64,000 bases of DNA from Pseudomonas anguilliseptica (GCF_021375795.1 NZ_JAEIOI010000001.1:1-64000); one strand, 5' to 3'. Shown: positions 1 through 13,247, numbered from the stretch's first letter. Notes: generated from the sequence alone by a model not told the origin. Numbers and translations: made by a program.

Positions 1-65
1 TCGCGCTCGGTCACTTGCTTGACCGCTTCGATCTTGAATTCTTCGGGGTAACGCTGGTTGCTCAT
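1..65 (-). CDS. IS3-family transposase OrfA, N-terminal fragment
   Basis: The start codon is at base 65, preceded by a strong AGGAGGTG ribosome binding site. The 21 visible residues begin MSNQRYPEEFKIEAVKQVTE, which is the typical start of the helix-turn-helix OrfA protein of IS3-family elements; this protein binds the element ends and is normally fused to OrfB by a programmed -1 frameshift. The gene continues outside the window, so the group within IS3 and its intactness cannot be judged. Confidence 0.8.
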   Translation of the reverse strand, partial: MSNQRYPEEFKIEAVKQVTER

Positions 66-128
66 GGCACCTCCTAATGGGCCTCAATTATGAGGCTCGG
101 AGGTCTCTAGGGAAGCGGGGCCTATTCA
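1..128 (-). mobile_element. End of an IS3-family insertion sequence, partial
   Basis: The element enters from the left edge of the window. It contains the first codons of a minus-strand IS3-type orfA and an untranslated tip of about 63 bases. The likely tip is near base 128: read on the minus strand it starts TGAATAGGCCCCGCTTCC, which suits an IS3-type TG... terminus. The downstream kinase-like reading frame starts to make sense immediately after this point. The other end and any target duplication lie outside the window, so the exact boundary is inferred. Confidence 0.6.
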
Positions 129-1439
129 GGCATCCATCGCCGTGGAGCCACACTGGGCAGGGTTTCCGTGAACTCAATCTATCTCACTGATGCCGGTGAG
201 GTTTGCTTTATCGACGTCCTGAACAACCATAGCGCTGGCGACGACATCGACCTCATCACCTCGTTGTTTAAACCCTTGGTCGACACTCTTCATTTGGAAA
301 TCTCCGGAAGCAACGATGCAGAAGGGCAGACGGCCTCAGAGCGCTTATCGCACTTGATCGCAAACCTGATGAGCGAGGGAGCTTCAACTGCACTTGCTGC
401 GGCAGAAGCTCCTTTTGAGGCTGAGCCAGGTGCAGTTCTCGATAATCGTTATGAATTAGTCGAGCAGGTCGATGAGGATGCATTCTCAAGCATCTGGCGG
501 TCTCGTCACGTCGCTGGACGCTTCGATTGCGCGGTTCAGATCTATGACGATGCAGATGAAGTTTGGGAGCTGGTGGCTGATCAATATCATCAGCTCGCTC
601 AGATTTATCATCCTGCACTGGAGCGGGTATTCGATCTTGCTCGAATTCCCAGTACCGATGCTTATTTCATCAGTCGAGCATGGGCGAGTGGTGAGACGCT
701 CTTTGACCAAGCGTCTATCAGTGCCGACGAGTTCCGGCACTGGCTGGAGCAATTACTCGCGGGGCTTGGCTATCTACACAGGCTGGGGTTCACCCATAGG
801 AACATAACCCCGCTCAACATACTCGTGGATGGTGTCAGAGCTACCTTGGTCGGCATGAGTTCCCTGCCAGCCGAAGATCGTCGAATGGGTGATCTTCGAT
901 ACAAATCTCCAAGTGTTATCGAACAGGGCTGGTCTGCTTTTGCAGATTTGTACGCGCTTTGGGCTTCATTGCTGGATGGCCTACAACCCGGCGTATTGAA
1001 GCAAGCAGGGGGCGATCTTGAGCGTGCGATACAGCAAGTCACTCACCCTGCACTGAATGATGGCCTGAAGGCCAAAGTAGCAAAGCTGCTGCACGAAGGC
1101 ACTGCGTTCCATGCTGATGATTACGTTGCATGGTTTGGGCTGGATATCACTGCCCAGCAGACCAAAGATCTACCCGACGCGTTTGCCAAAAAATGGGGTA
1201 TCAGCAAGGGCTACATGACGTTCTTGGTTGTGGACATGTTGAACGATCAACGACCCCGCATTCGTAGCCAATGGGTTATCGATGCGTTGAGAACCAGGCG
1301 TATACCGGGAAACAAAACCAACAAAGCCTCGATGAATTCGACCTTCAGCAGGATGAAATCAGCCGGAATCGTTGAGGAGCACAAGACCAAGCACCGCCTG
1401 ACTGAAGCCTTCTTGGCCGACTGGAACACCGGCCAGTAG
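129..1439 (+). pseudogene. 5'-truncated gene with two degenerate protein-kinase domains
   Basis: The frame is open from the IS tip; the first available start is a GTG at base 168 (423 residues). The first residues after the IS (HRRGATLGRVSVNS..., then GEVCFID) resemble the catalytic-loop half of a kinase, so the N-lobe of a first domain has been removed. A second kinase-like domain covers roughly residues 90-300 of the 423: a degraded glycine loop, CAVQIY where VAxK is expected, HRNITPLNILV where HRDxKxxNI is expected, no DFG, and a RYKSP motif like APE. Both domains therefore look catalytically dead. The C-terminal 90 residues look like a winged-helix segment. Composition is more AT-rich than the neighbours, suggesting transfer. 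Large kinase proteins of phage-defence islands (for example PglW) are one possible source; that is inference. Whether the remnant is expressed is unknown. Confidence 0.6.
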
Positions 1440-1458
1440 CGGCTTCAAGCTAAGCAAA

Positions 1459-1498
1459 AAGCCCCTGCGGACTCGCGTCAGCAGGGGCTTCTATTTTT
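1459..1498 (+). terminator. Rho-independent terminator after the kinase-like gene
   Basis: A perfect 10-bp stem AAGCCCCTGC / GCAGGGGCTT (1459-1468 and 1481-1490) with a 12-base loop is followed by a T-rich tract. It sits 20 bases after the stop codon of the truncated gene. Confidence 0.85.
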
Positions 1499-1512
1499 AG
1501 GCTATCGCCAAA

Positions 1513-1564
1513 TTACTTTGACCGAACCGCTTAACTTTGGCCGAAAGGGCAAATAACTTTGTCC
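1513..1564. repeat. Three copies of an ACTTTG(A/G/T)CC motif
   Basis: Copies begin at about 1515, 1534 and 1556 (ACTTTGACCGAA, ACTTTGGCCGAA, ACTTTGTCC). Spacings are 19 and 22 bases. Multiple short terminal repeats of this kind are found at the ends of some transposons such as the IS21 family, so this may be a relic of an element end. No transposase is attached. Confidence 0.4.
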
Positions 1565-1572
1565 ACCTCCAG

Positions 1573-1604
1573 CAGGGTGGCAGGGTGGCAGGGTGGCAGG
1601 GTGG
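1573..1604. repeat. Tandem 8-bp repeat CAGGGTGG x4
   Basis: Four exact head-to-tail copies of CAGGGTGG followed by a partial fifth (CAGG). It is noncoding and probably a slippage-prone simple repeat. Confidence 0.9.
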
Positions 1605-1851
1605 CAGGCACATCAGCATGCGGTTCGTTTTAAAGAAGCCGCAAGCGTGTCGCATCGTACTGCCCATCAAGTCATCACTGATGGGTGATGCCCTTTTGAT
1701 TGGCATAAATTGAAGCGCCCTAGCCGCCCCGCCGAATCTCCCAGAATTCGTCCACGCCAAAACGAGATTTATCGCCTCTTCCTTGTAGCTTCACTACACA
1801 GCTCGCCTATGGGTGGTTGTGTGGCTATGCCTAAAAGCCTGATCTACAAAG

Positions 1852-1876
1852 AAAAACCCCGGCGCTAGGCCGGGGT
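1852..1876 (-). terminator. Rho-independent terminator of gyrB
   Basis: Read on the minus strand, stem ACCCCGGC / GCCGGGGT with a 5-base loop (1856-1876) is followed by five T residues. It is about 70 bases beyond the gyrB stop. A separate 14-bp perfect palindrome ATTGTCATGACAAT lies between them at 1887-1900. Confidence 0.85.
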
Positions 1877-1944
1877 AGTGACAGAAATTGTCATGACAAT
1901 AACTCGTTAAATCATGCCAATTAACCTGCCCGTCGACAACCGGA

Positions 1945-5470
<3,526 letters not shown>

Positions 5471-5477
5471 TCAGTGG

Positions 5478-6581
5478 TTACAGACGCATCGGCATAACAA
5501 CATAAGAAGAGTCGTCGTTGTCCGCTTCCTGTACCAGGGCACTGCTGTTGGCATCGGAGAGGATCAGACGCACCTGGTCGGTGGTCATCACACTCAGCAC
5601 GTCGAGCAGATAGCTGACGTTGAAGCCAATCTCCAACGCGCTGCCGTTGTAATCCACCGCAATTTCTTCTTCGGCTTCTTCCTGCTCCGGGTTGTTGGCC
5701 TGAATTTTCAGCAAGCCAGATTCCAGTTGCAGGCGGATACCACGGTATTTCTCGTTGGACAGAATCGCGGTACGGCTGAATGCTTCACGCAAGCCCTGAC
5801 GGTCGGCGACCACCAGCTTGTCGCCACCACGCGGCAACACTCGCTCGTAATCCGGGAATTTGCCGTCGACCAGTTTCGAGGTGAAGGTGAACTCGCCAGT
5901 GGTGGCACGGATATGGTGCTGACCGAGAACGATGCTGACGCTGCCGTCCTGCTCTGTGAGCAAGCGGGCCAGTTCAAGAATACCTTTGCGCGGCACAATA
6001 ACTTGATGCCGTTCGACCTGTTCAATGGCTGCCTCCATCGAGCACATGGCCAGACGGTGACCATCGGTAGCCACCGCACGGAGGATGCCGGTCTGTACTT
6101 CCAGCAGCATGCCATTGAGGTAATAGCGCACGTCTTGCTGCGCCATGGCAAAGCTGGTGCGCTCGATCAGGCGACGCAGCCGGCTTTGTACCAGGCTGAA
6201 GGTCAGCGAGCCTGGGCCTTCCTCAACTGTCGGGAAATCATTAGCGGGCAGGGTGGACAGGCTGAAGCGGCTGCGGCCGGCTTTGACCAGTAGCTTCTGC
6301 TCGTCGATACGGATATCGATCAGCGCGTCAGACGGCAGACTTTTACAGATGTCCATCAGCTTGCGCGCCGGTACGGTGATCTCACCCGGCTGCGCAGGCT
6401 CTTCCAGAGTCACGCGACCGACCAACTCGACTTCCAGGTCGGTACCGGTCAGCGACAGCTGCTGGCCTTCGACCACCAAGAGCACGTTAGAAAGAACCGG
6501 CAAGGTCTGACGGCGTTCCACGACGCCGGCGACCAGTTGCAGAGGTTTCAACAAGGCTTCGCGTTGAATGGTGAAATGCAT
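5478..6581 (-). CDS. dnaN: DNA polymerase III beta subunit (sliding clamp)
   Basis: The ring-shaped processivity factor that tethers Pol III and recruits repair and replication-control proteins. 367 residues, beginning MHFTIQREALLKPLQ and ending in the family's conserved SSYVVMPMRL. Three clamp domains of about 120 residues fit the length. It follows dnaA by 31 bases in the same direction and is probably co-transcribed with recF and gyrB. Confidence 0.98.
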   Translation of the reverse strand: MHFTIQREALLKPLQLVAGVVERRQTLPVLSNVLLVVEGQQLSLTGTDLEVELVGRVTLEEPAQPGEITVPARKLMDICKSLPSDALIDIRIDEQKLLVKAGRSRFSLSTLPANDFPTVEEGPGSLTFSLVQSRLRRLIERTSFAMAQQDVRYYLNGMLLEVQTGILRAVATDGHRLAMCSMEAAIEQVERHQVIVPRKGILELARLLTEQDGSVSIVLGQHHIRATTGEFTFTSKLVDGKFPDYERVLPRGGDKLVVADRQGLREAFSRTAILSNEKYRGIRLQLESGLLKIQANNPEQEEAEEEIAVDYNGSALEIGFNVSYLLDVLSVMTTDQVRLILSDANSSALVQEADNDDSSYVVMPMRL

Positions 6582-6612
6582 GGTCTAGTCCCTTGCCTAG
6601 TGGAGTTGCGTA

Positions 6613-8088
6613 TTAAGTAGTCAGCGTACGCAGCAAATTCTTATAGTCCTCGCGGATGTCCGCGTCGGATTCTTTAAGTTCAGCAATCTTACGGCATGCA
6701 TGCAATACCGTTGTGTGATCGCGGCCGCCGAAGGCGTCACCAATTTCCGGCAGGCTGTGGTTGGTCAGCTCTTTCGACAACGCCATGGCCACCTGACGCG
6801 GGCGCGCGACTGAACGCGAGCGGCGCTTGGACAGCAGATCAGAAATCTTGATCTTGTAATACTCGGCCACGGTGCGCTGGATATTGTCGATGCTGACCAG
6901 CTTGTCCTGCAGGGCCAACAGGTCCTTGAGCGACTCGCGGATCAACTCGATGGTAATGTCCCGGCCCATGAAGTGCGAGTGGGCGATGACACGCTTCAAC
7001 GCGCCTTCCAGCTCACGCACGTTGGAGCGAATGCGCTGGGCAATAAAGAAGGCCGCATCATGCGGCAGATCGACTTTGGCCTGATCGGCCTTCTTCATCA
7101 GAATCGCCACGCGGGTTTCCAGCTCCGGCGGCTCGACGGCTACCGTCAGCCCCCAACCGAAGCGTGACTTGAGTCGTTCTTCCAGGCCTTCGATTTCTTT
7201 CGGGTAACGGTCGCTGGTAAGAATCACCTGCTGACCACCTTCGAGCAAAGCGTTGAAGGTATGGAAGAACTCTTCCTGGGAGCGCTCTTTTTTGGCAAAG
7301 AATTGAATGTCATCGATCAGCAGCGCATCCACCGAACGGTAGAAGCGCTTGAACTCGTTGATCGCGTTCAGTTGCAAGGCCTTGACCATGTCCGCGACAA
7401 AGCGCTCGGAATGCAGGTACACCACCTTGGCATTCGGATTCTTCGCAAGCAGGTGATTACCCACCGCATGCATCAAGTGGGTTTTCCCCAAGCCCACGCC
7501 ACCGTAAAGGAACAGCGGGTTGTAACCGTGCTTGGGATTGTCCGCCACCTGCCAGGCTGCCGCGCGGGCCAACTGGTTGGATTTACCTTCGACGAAGTTA
7601 TCGAAGGTAAAAGTGCGGTTCAGGTAGCTGGTGTGCTTCAGGCCACCTTCTACCTGCACTGTGCGTTCAGTACGCACTGGCGCTTGCTGACTGGCCGCAC
7701 CGGCCATGGAGTCGAAGCTTGCGCGCGACGGCTCACTGCCAGCGCCGTTCGCAGCCAAACCGGCAGGCGGAGTCGGCGTATCCAACGAAGGTACTGCCGG
7801 AGTAGCTACAGGTGCTGCTGCACGCGGGGCGCTGCTGCGTTTACTGCCTATTAATAAGGAAAGATCCGGAACCAGACCATTGGTCCGTTCCGTGAGCAGC
7901 TCAAGCAGGCGACTGAGGTATTTCTCATTGACCCAATCAAGAACAAAACGATTGGGCGCATATACGCGAAGCTGATCGCCTTCGGCTTCGACCTGCAGTG
8001 GGCGGATCCAGGTGTTGAATTGCTGAGCAGGCAGCTCATCGCGCAAAAGCTCGACGCACTGTTGCCAAAGTTCCACAGACACGGACAT
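6613..8088 (-). CDS. dnaA: Chromosomal replication initiator DnaA
   Basis: An AAA+ ATPase that binds DnaA boxes, melts oriC and loads the DnaB helicase. 491 residues. Domain I (residues 1-90, [14 protein letters not shown]) is followed by a proline- and alanine-rich linker, domain III with Walker [10 protein letters not shown] and Walker [10 protein letters not shown], and the C-terminal DNA-binding domain with the DnaA signature [15 protein letters not shown]. The start is ATG at 8088. oriC lies immediately upstream, so DnaA can autoregulate through the boxes there. Confidence 0.98.
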   Translation of the reverse strand: MSVSVELWQQCVELLRDELPAQQFNTWIRPLQVEAEGDQLRVYAPNRFVLDWVNEKYLSRLLELLTERTNGLVPDLSLLIGSKRSSAPRAAAPVATPAVPSLDTPTPPAGLAANGAGSEPSRASFDSMAGAASQQAPVRTERTVQVEGGLKHTSYLNRTFTFDNFVEGKSNQLARAAAWQVADNPKHGYNPLFLYGGVGLGKTHLMHAVGNHLLAKNPNAKVVYLHSERFVADMVKALQLNAINEFKRFYRSVDALLIDDIQFFAKKERSQEEFFHTFNALLEGGQQVILTSDRYPKEIEGLEERLKSRFGWGLTVAVEPPELETRVAILMKKADQAKVDLPHDAAFFIAQRIRSNVRELEGALKRVIAHSHFMGRDITIELIRESLKDLLALQDKLVSIDNIQRTVAEYYKIKISDLLSKRRSRSVARPRQVAMALSKELTNHSLPEIGDAFGGRDHTTVLHACRKIAELKESDADIREDYKNLLRTLTT

Positions 8089-8500
8089 CCCCTAAAATCG
8101 AAAGGCGCGAGGCAAAAAACAGCCGTCATTGTAGCTGTCGAGGGTCGAGTTATCCACATGTAAGCATGCGTAGGCACAAGGAAAATCAAGGTCTTATCAT
8201 GCATGTCAGTTATCCAACACCACAGCTAAAGGCTGTGGATAACCAAACCTAAGCTCTAGGGATAAGCCCGGGTAAAAACCAGTGGACAACCCTGCTGTGG
8301 GTAAAATTGCATTTCATCCTCAGCTTGTGCGCGGTTTCCACACAGTTGCAGCACCTCTTTCTGACAGACTTACCCTTGGAGATAAGCCTTTAAAACCGTG
8401 GCCTTCAGGTACTTATGCACAGAACCTGACATAGCTAATAGCTTCTAACGCTACTAAACATCTTTAAATATTCTCTTCTTTATATTTCTTTATTCAGGAA
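8089..8500. other. oriC: Replication origin oriC
   Basis: The noncoding interval between dnaA and rpmH is the classic Pseudomonas origin location. Perfect DnaA boxes: TTATCCACA at 8150-8158 and TGTGGATAA at 8234-8242. One-mismatch boxes: TGTGGGTAA at 8296-8304 and TTATGCACA at 8413-8421; weaker ones are at 8210 and 8334. They are followed by an AT-rich unwinding region at about 8425-8498, next to rpmH. Box positions are read directly; origin function is from knowledge of the genus. Confidence 0.95.
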
Positions 8501-8515
8501 AAGCCTGGTTGGAAA

Positions 8516-8544
8516 TTGACCTGACCCTCGGGTTTCTCTAGAAT
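8516..8544 (+). promoter_or_regulatory. Sigma-70 promoter for rpmH-rnpA
   Basis: -35 TTGACC (8516-8521), 17-base spacer, -10 TAGAAT (8539-8544). It sits at the edge of the origin's AT-rich region, about 60 bases before the rpmH start. Confidence 0.75.
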
Positions 8545-8604
8545 TGCCGGTCTCTTAAAACGGGGGCCATTCCGGCCCGTAGTCGACCACCCAGGTACCG
8601 CACC

Positions 8605-8739
8605 ATGAAACGTACTTTCCAACCCAGCACTATCAAACGCGCTCGCACCCACGGTTTCCGTGCTCGTATGGCCACCAAGAACGGCCGTGCTGTCCTGTCG
8701 CGTCGCCGCGCCAAGGGCCGTAAGCGTCTCGCCGTCTAA
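8605..8739 (+). CDS. rpmH: 50S ribosomal protein L34
   Basis: A 44-residue, very basic ribosomal protein starting [18 protein letters not shown] and ending in [11 protein letters not shown], the invariant L34 pattern and length. It is too short for most gene lists. It is the first gene rightward of oriC and is co-transcribed with rnpA 11 bases downstream. Confidence 0.98.
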
Positions 8740-8750
8740 ATTTCGGTCTT

Positions 8751-9155
8751 GTGGTGAGTCGAGACTTCAGTCGGGAAAAGCGTCTGCTAACTCCCCGGCA
8801 ATTCAAGGCAGTCTTCGACTCCCCTAGCGGCAAAGCTCCAGGCAAAAATGTCCTGCTGCTGGCGCGCAACAATGAGCTGGATCACCCCCGTCTGGGCCTG
8901 GTGATTGGCAAGAAGAGCGTCAAGCTCTCGGTTGAGCGCAATCGTCTGAAACGCCAGATCCGCGAATCGTTCCGCCTGAACCAGGACAATCTGGTTGGAT
9001 GGGACATCGTGGTGGTTGCGCGTAAAGGCCTTGGTGATCTGGAAAACGTCGAACTGGCCCGCCAGTTTGGCAAGCTCTGGAAACGCCTCGAACGCAGCAA
9101 GCCAAGCCCGGAAGCCGTCGCAATACCCGGGGTGAACGACAGTCCCCATGCGTAA
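8751..9155 (+). CDS. rnpA: Ribonuclease P protein component
   Basis: The protein cofactor of RNase P, which removes 5' leaders from pre-tRNAs. 134 residues, with the RNP motif visible as [16 protein letters not shown] near residues 62-77. The start is a GTG (GTG-GTG-AGT-CGA), chosen because Pseudomonas orthologs begin [15 protein letters not shown]. The last 8 bases overlap yidD. Confidence 0.96.
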   Translation: MVSRDFSREKRLLTPRQFKAVFDSPSGKAPGKNVLLLARNNELDHPRLGLVIGKKSVKLSVERNRLKRQIRESFRLNQDNLVGWDIVVVARKGLGDLENVELARQFGKLWKRLERSKPSPEAVAIPGVNDSPHA

Positions 9156-9393
9156 ACTGGCTTTGCTTCCCATCCAGTTCTACCGCTACGCCATCAGCCC
9201 CTTGATGGCCAGCCACTGTCGTTTCTACCCAAGCTGTTCTTGCTACGCGCTTGAAGCCATTGAACATCATGGTGTCATGCGCGGTGGCTGGTTGACTCTG
9301 CGTCGGCTTGGCCGCTGTCACCCGTGGAATCCCGGTGGCTACGATCCGGTTCCCTGCGCGAAAACCTCCCGTTCCTCTTCGATGGCCAAATAA
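9148..9393 (+). CDS. yidD: Membrane protein insertion efficiency factor YidD
   Basis: 81 residues with the family hallmarks: an amphipathic N-terminus ([13 protein letters not shown]), the cysteine motif [15 protein letters not shown], and the [19 protein letters not shown] block. It helps YidC-dependent membrane insertion. Translationally coupled to rnpA by overlap, and the yidC start follows its stop by 2 bases. Confidence 0.95.
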   Translation: MRKLALLPIQFYRYAISPLMASHCRFYPSCSCYALEAIEHHGVMRGGWLTLRRLGRCHPWNPGGYDPVPCAKTSRSSSMAK

Positions 9394-9395
9394 TC

Positions 9396-11147
9396 ATGGA
9401 TATTCAACGCTCGATCCTGATCGTCGCCCTGGCAATCGTGTCCTATATGATGGTTCTCCAGTGGAACCAGGACTACGGTCAAGCTGCCCTGCCGACAGAA
9501 ATTGCCGCGACCAGCAGCACCGTGCCTGGTTTACCGGATACTCCTGCTGCGACTTCAACCTCAGCTGGCAGCGACGATATTCCGAGCGCCACAGCTGTTG
9601 TTGAACCCAGCGCCATCAGTGCCGCACCTGCTGCTGCCAGCGATGAGCTGATTCGCGTCAAGACCGATGTGCTGGACCTGGCCATCGACCCGCGCGGTGG
9701 TGATGTGGTGCAACTGCGTCTGCCGCAATACCCACGTCGTCAGGATCGCCCGGACGTGCCGTTCCAGTTGTTCGACAACGGTGGCGAACGCACCTACCTG
9801 GCACAGAGTGGCCTGATCGGCAGCAATGCGCCGGACAAATCCAGCGGTCGTGCACTATGGAGCAGCGAGCAGAAGAACTATGCACTGGTCGACGGCCAGG
9901 ATCAGCTGCAGGTTGATCTCAAGCTCAGTGAAGACGGCGTCAATTACATCAAGCGCTTTACCTTCAAGCGTGGTTTGAACGCTGAGTGTTCGGCCAAAGA
10001 GCAGCAACAGAAGAAACCTGGCTGCATTGATCCGTCTTCCTATCAGGTAACTGTCAGCTATCTGATCGACAACCAGAGCGGTCAAGCCTGGAGCGGCAAC
10101 ATGTTTGCCCAGCTCAAGCGCGATGGCAGCGACGATCCGTCCTCCACCACCGCCACCGGCACCGCGACTTACCTCGGTGGTGCGCTGTGGACTGCCGAAG
10201 AGCCGTACAAAAAAGTGTCGATGAAAGACATCGACAAACAAGCCTTCAAAGAAACCGTTCAAGGAGGCTGGGTTGCCTGGCTACAGCATTACTTCGTCAC
10301 TGCTTGGATCCCAAGCAAAGACAGCACTAACCAAGTACAGACCCGCAAAGACAGCCAAGGCAACTACATCGTCGGTTTTACCGGCCCGGCCATTCAGGTT
10401 GCTGCCGGCGCTCAGGGTGAAACCAGTGCAGTTCTGTATGCCGGCCCGAAACTACAAGGCCATCTGAAGACGCTGTCCCCAGGTCTTGAGCTGACTGTCG
10501 ACTACGGCATCCTGTGGTTCCTGGCTCAGCCGATCTTCTGGCTGCTGGAAGTTATCCACAACCTGCTCGGTAACTGGGGCTGGTCGATCATCGTCCTGAC
10601 ACTGATCATCAAACTGATCTTCTTCCCGCTGTCCGCTGCCAGCTACAAGTCAATGGCGCGCATGCGTGCCGTTGCCCCGAAACTGGCACAGCTGAAAGAG
10701 CAGTTCGGTGACGATCGCCAGAAAATGTCCCAGGCGATGATGGAGCTGTACAAGAAAGAGAAAATCAACCCGCTGGGCGGTTGCCTGCCAATTCTGGTGC
10801 AGATGCCAGTATTCCTCGCCCTGTACTGGGTGCTGCTGGAATCGGTAGAAATGCGTCAGGCGCCATGGCTGCTGTGGATCACCGACCTGTCGATCAAGGA
10901 TCCGTTTTTCATCCTGCCGATCATCATGGGCGCCACCATGTTTATCCAGCAGCAGCTCAACCCAACACCGCCGGACCCGATGCAAGCCAAGGTGCTGAAA
11001 ATGATGCCAATCATCTTCACCTTCTTCTTCCTCTGGTTCCCTGCCGGTCTGGTGCTGTACTGGGTAGTCAACAACGTCTTGTCGATCGCTCAGCAGTGGT
11101 ACATTACCCGCAAGATCGAAGCTGCAACCAAGGCTGCCAACGCCTGA
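9396..11147 (+). CDS. yidC: Membrane protein insertase YidC
   Basis: Inner-membrane insertase and chaperone of the YidC/Oxa1/Alb3 family. 583 residues. The start MDIQRSILIVALAIVSYMM was chosen over an in-frame upstream start because the protein should open with this transmembrane helix. A large periplasmic beta domain covers about residues 50-345, then a cluster of five membrane helices with the conserved ILVQMPVFLALYWVLLESVE and the NPTPPDPMQAKVLKMMPIIFTF region. A perfect DnaA box lies inside the gene at 10552-10560. Confidence 0.97.
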   Translation: MDIQRSILIVALAIVSYMMVLQWNQDYGQAALPTEIAATSSTVPGLPDTPAATSTSAGSDDIPSATAVVEPSAISAAPAAASDELIRVKTDVLDLAIDPRGGDVVQLRLPQYPRRQDRPDVPFQLFDNGGERTYLAQSGLIGSNAPDKSSGRALWSSEQKNYALVDGQDQLQVDLKLSEDGVNYIKRFTFKRGLNAECSAKEQQQKKPGCIDPSSYQVTVSYLIDNQSGQAWSGNMFAQLKRDGSDDPSSTTATGTATYLGGALWTAEEPYKKVSMKDIDKQAFKETVQGGWVAWLQHYFVTAWIPSKDSTNQVQTRKDSQGNYIVGFTGPAIQVAAGAQGETSAVLYAGPKLQGHLKTLSPGLELTVDYGILWFLAQPIFWLLEVIHNLLGNWGWSIIVLTLIIKLIFFPLSAASYKSMARMRAVAPKLAQLKEQFGDDRQKMSQAMMELYKKEKINPLGGCLPILVQMPVFLALYWVLLESVEMRQAPWLLWITDLSIKDPFFILPIIMGATMFIQQQLNPTPPDPMQAKVLKMMPIIFTFFFLWFPAGLVLYWVVNNVLSIAQQWYITRKIEAATKAANA

Positions 11148-11172
11148 GTCGTACAGGCTTCTAAGCTGTAAC

Positions 11173-11197
11173 AAACGCCCCTTTTCAGGGGCGTTTT
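11173..11197 (+). terminator. Rho-independent terminator after yidC
   Basis: A perfect stem AAACGCCCC / GGGGCGTTT (11173-11181, 11188-11196) with a 6-base loop and T residues. It ends the rpmH-rnpA-yidD-yidC transcript and separates it from mnmE. Confidence 0.9.
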
Positions 11198-11222
11198 GCT
11201 ATGCCCTATTCAGGAGTGCCAC

Positions 11223-12590
11223 ATGCAAACCGTCGCCGAAACCATTGCTGCCGTTGCCACCGCCCAGGGCCGTGGAGGGGTAGGCATCGTGCGGGTGTCC
11301 GGGCCATTGGCCAATCAATTGGCGCAGGCAATCTGTCAGCGCGAACTGCAACCGCGCTATGCCCACTACGGGCCGTTCTTCGCCGATGCCAAGCAAGTAA
11401 TCGATGAAGGCTTGGCCCTGTACTTTCCCGGGCCTAACTCCTTCACCGGTGAAGATGTGCTGGAACTGCAGGGCCATGGCGGCCCAGTGGTGCTCGACCT
11501 GCTGCTGCGTCGCTGTGTACAACTCGGCGCACGTCTGGCGCGACCCGGCGAGTTCAGTGAGCGCGCTTTTCTCAATGACAAGCTCGACCTGGCTCAGGCC
11601 GAGGCAATTGCCGACCTGATCGAAGCCAGTTCCGAGCAAGCCGCGCGCAATGCCCTGCGCTCACTGCAAGGCGAGTTCTCCCGTCGCGTACATGGTTTGA
11701 CTGAGCGGCTGATCAGTCTGCGTATCTATGTCGAAGCGGCCATCGATTTTCCCGAAGAAGAAATCGACTTTCTCGCCGATGGCCATGTGCTGGGTCTGCT
11801 CGAGGGGGTGCGTACCGACCTCGCCGGTGTGCTGCGTGAAGCCGGCCAGGGCGCACTGCTGCGCGATGGTATGACCGTGGTGATTGCCGGCCGGCCAAAT
11901 GCCGGCAAGTCCAGCCTACTCAATGCCTTGGCTGGACGTGAGGCCGCTATCGTTACCGAGATCGCTGGTACCACCCGTGACGTGCTACGCGAACATATCC
12001 ATATCGATGGCATGCCACTGCATGTGGTGGACACCGCCGGCTTGCGTGACACCGAGGATCAGGTCGAACGCATCGGCGTCGAGCGTGCGCTGAAAGCTAT
12101 TAGCGAAGCTGATCGCATTCTGCTGGTGGTAGATGCTACCGCGCCGGAAGCCGATGATCCCTTTGCCCTGTGGCCAGAATTTCTTGACCAACGACCTGAT
12201 CCGGCCAAGGTCACCCTGATTCGCAACAAAGCAGACCTAACAGGCGAATCCGTGGCGCTGGAGGTGTGCAATGACGGCCACGTCACCATCAGCCTGTCAG
12301 CTAAATCTACAGAGGGCCTGGATCTGCTGAGGGAACATCTGAAAGCCTGCATGGGCTATGAACAGACCTCAGAGAGCTGCTTTAGCGCCCGCCGGCGTCA
12401 CCTGGAAGCCCTGCGACAGGCGGCCGCTCATCTTAAGCACGGCCATGCCCAGCTAACCCTGGCCGGTGCTGGCGAACTGCTGGCTGAAGACCTGCGCATG
12501 GCCCAGCAGGCGCTTGGAGAAATCACCGGCGCGTTCAGTTCCGATGACCTGCTGGGACGAATCTTTTCCAGCTTCTGTATCGGCAAATAA
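11223..12590 (+). CDS. mnmE: tRNA modification GTPase MnmE
   Basis: With MnmG it installs the cmnm5 group on wobble uridine 34 of certain tRNAs, using GTP, methylene-THF and glycine. 455 residues. The start [19 protein letters not shown] was chosen because the nine upstream residues come from the terminator hairpin. N-terminal folate-binding domain, G domain with [17 protein letters not shown] and NKAD, and the C-terminal catalytic FCIGK. Its partner mnmG is 660 bases downstream, beyond a second DnaA-box cluster. Confidence 0.97.
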   Translation: MQTVAETIAAVATAQGRGGVGIVRVSGPLANQLAQAICQRELQPRYAHYGPFFADAKQVIDEGLALYFPGPNSFTGEDVLELQGHGGPVVLDLLLRRCVQLGARLARPGEFSERAFLNDKLDLAQAEAIADLIEASSEQAARNALRSLQGEFSRRVHGLTERLISLRIYVEAAIDFPEEEIDFLADGHVLGLLEGVRTDLAGVLREAGQGALLRDGMTVVIAGRPNAGKSSLLNALAGREAAIVTEIAGTTRDVLREHIHIDGMPLHVVDTAGLRDTEDQVERIGVERALKAISEADRILLVVDATAPEADDPFALWPEFLDQRPDPAKVTLIRNKADLTGESVALEVCNDGHVTISLSAKSTEGLDLLREHLKACMGYEQTSESCFSARRRHLEALRQAAAHLKHGHAQLTLAGAGELLAEDLRMAQQALGEITGAFSSDDLLGRIFSSFCIGK

Positions 12591-12604
12591 CCTCGCTTAG
12601 ACAG

Positions 12605-12757
12605 GTAGGATGGGTTAGCGGCGAGACCGTTGAGCCTGGCACCACTGCCCATTCCACCGCCGCGTACCCCATCAGCTGCACAATATTTCTGATGGGTTGC
12701 GGCGCATCAAATCCTGCGCCGCATTCGCAATTCCTCCCTGCGGCTAAGCCATCCTAC
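12605..12757. repeat. Intergenic inverted-repeat element (about 150 bp)
   Basis: GTAGGATGGGTTAGCGGC at the left is mirrored by GCGGCTAAGCCATCCTAC at the right (about 16 of 18 paired). The interior contains further self-complementary patches (GCGGCGCATCA, TGCGCCGCA). GTAGGATGGGT repeats of this type are common between Pseudomonas genes. No reading frame is associated with it. Confidence 0.55.
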
Positions 12758-12845
12758 GTCCTGAAATCCCAACTTATGCCATCCAGGCAGGTCTTCACTT
12801 GCGCGTAATTGGTACGTCCAGCCATTCATTGGCTCACCTAAGCCC

Positions 12846-13105
12846 TGTGGAAAACCCGGCCTAAGCCCTGCCTATAACCCGGTGACAAAACAGAGGATAA
12901 CCGCTGCTGTGGATAACCATAGGTTTCATCCACAGCTTGCGTACGGCAACTGAACAGGCAGGCGTCAGGATCAGCACAGACTTTTTAAACACTGAAAGCC
13001 TTTAATTTATTGGTCTGTAGCAATCTATCCACAGAAAAGCTGTTGCTAAGTAATAAACATATAAACAAGGCTTTATAAAAATTCATTCATTTATTCTTTA
13101 TTAAC
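12846..13105. other. Second DnaA-box cluster plus AT-rich region upstream of mnmG
   Basis: Boxes: perfect TGTGGATAA at 12908-12916; one-mismatch TGTGGAAAA (12846-12854), TCATCCACA (12926-12934) and CTATCCACA (13025-13033); AGAGGATAA at 12892-12900 with two mismatches. An AT-rich run at about 13037-13104 follows. The arrangement copies oriC on a smaller scale. Established knowledge: in enterics oriC adjoins mnmG (gidA), and Pseudomonas species have been described with a second cloneable origin-like fragment. Function in this strain is inferred. Confidence 0.7.
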
Positions 13106-13247
13106 CGACACACCTACACAGCCCTTTGCCAGCTGGCTATTTTTTGTGCAAAAGGCTTCATTCACACTGGCTTAGTCCCTATACTTGCCGCCTTTCCAGC
13201 TTTTCATCCCAAAAGCCCCCCAATTCTCAACAGGCACGAGGTGCGTG

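Larger units (their letters stand above)
1500..1851. other. Intergenic accessory stretch without a convincing gene
   Basis: Open frames here have no recognisable protein and look like chance. The region contains the short repeats listed separately and could be the remains of another mobile element between the truncated kinase gene and the gyrB terminator. Confidence 0.5.
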
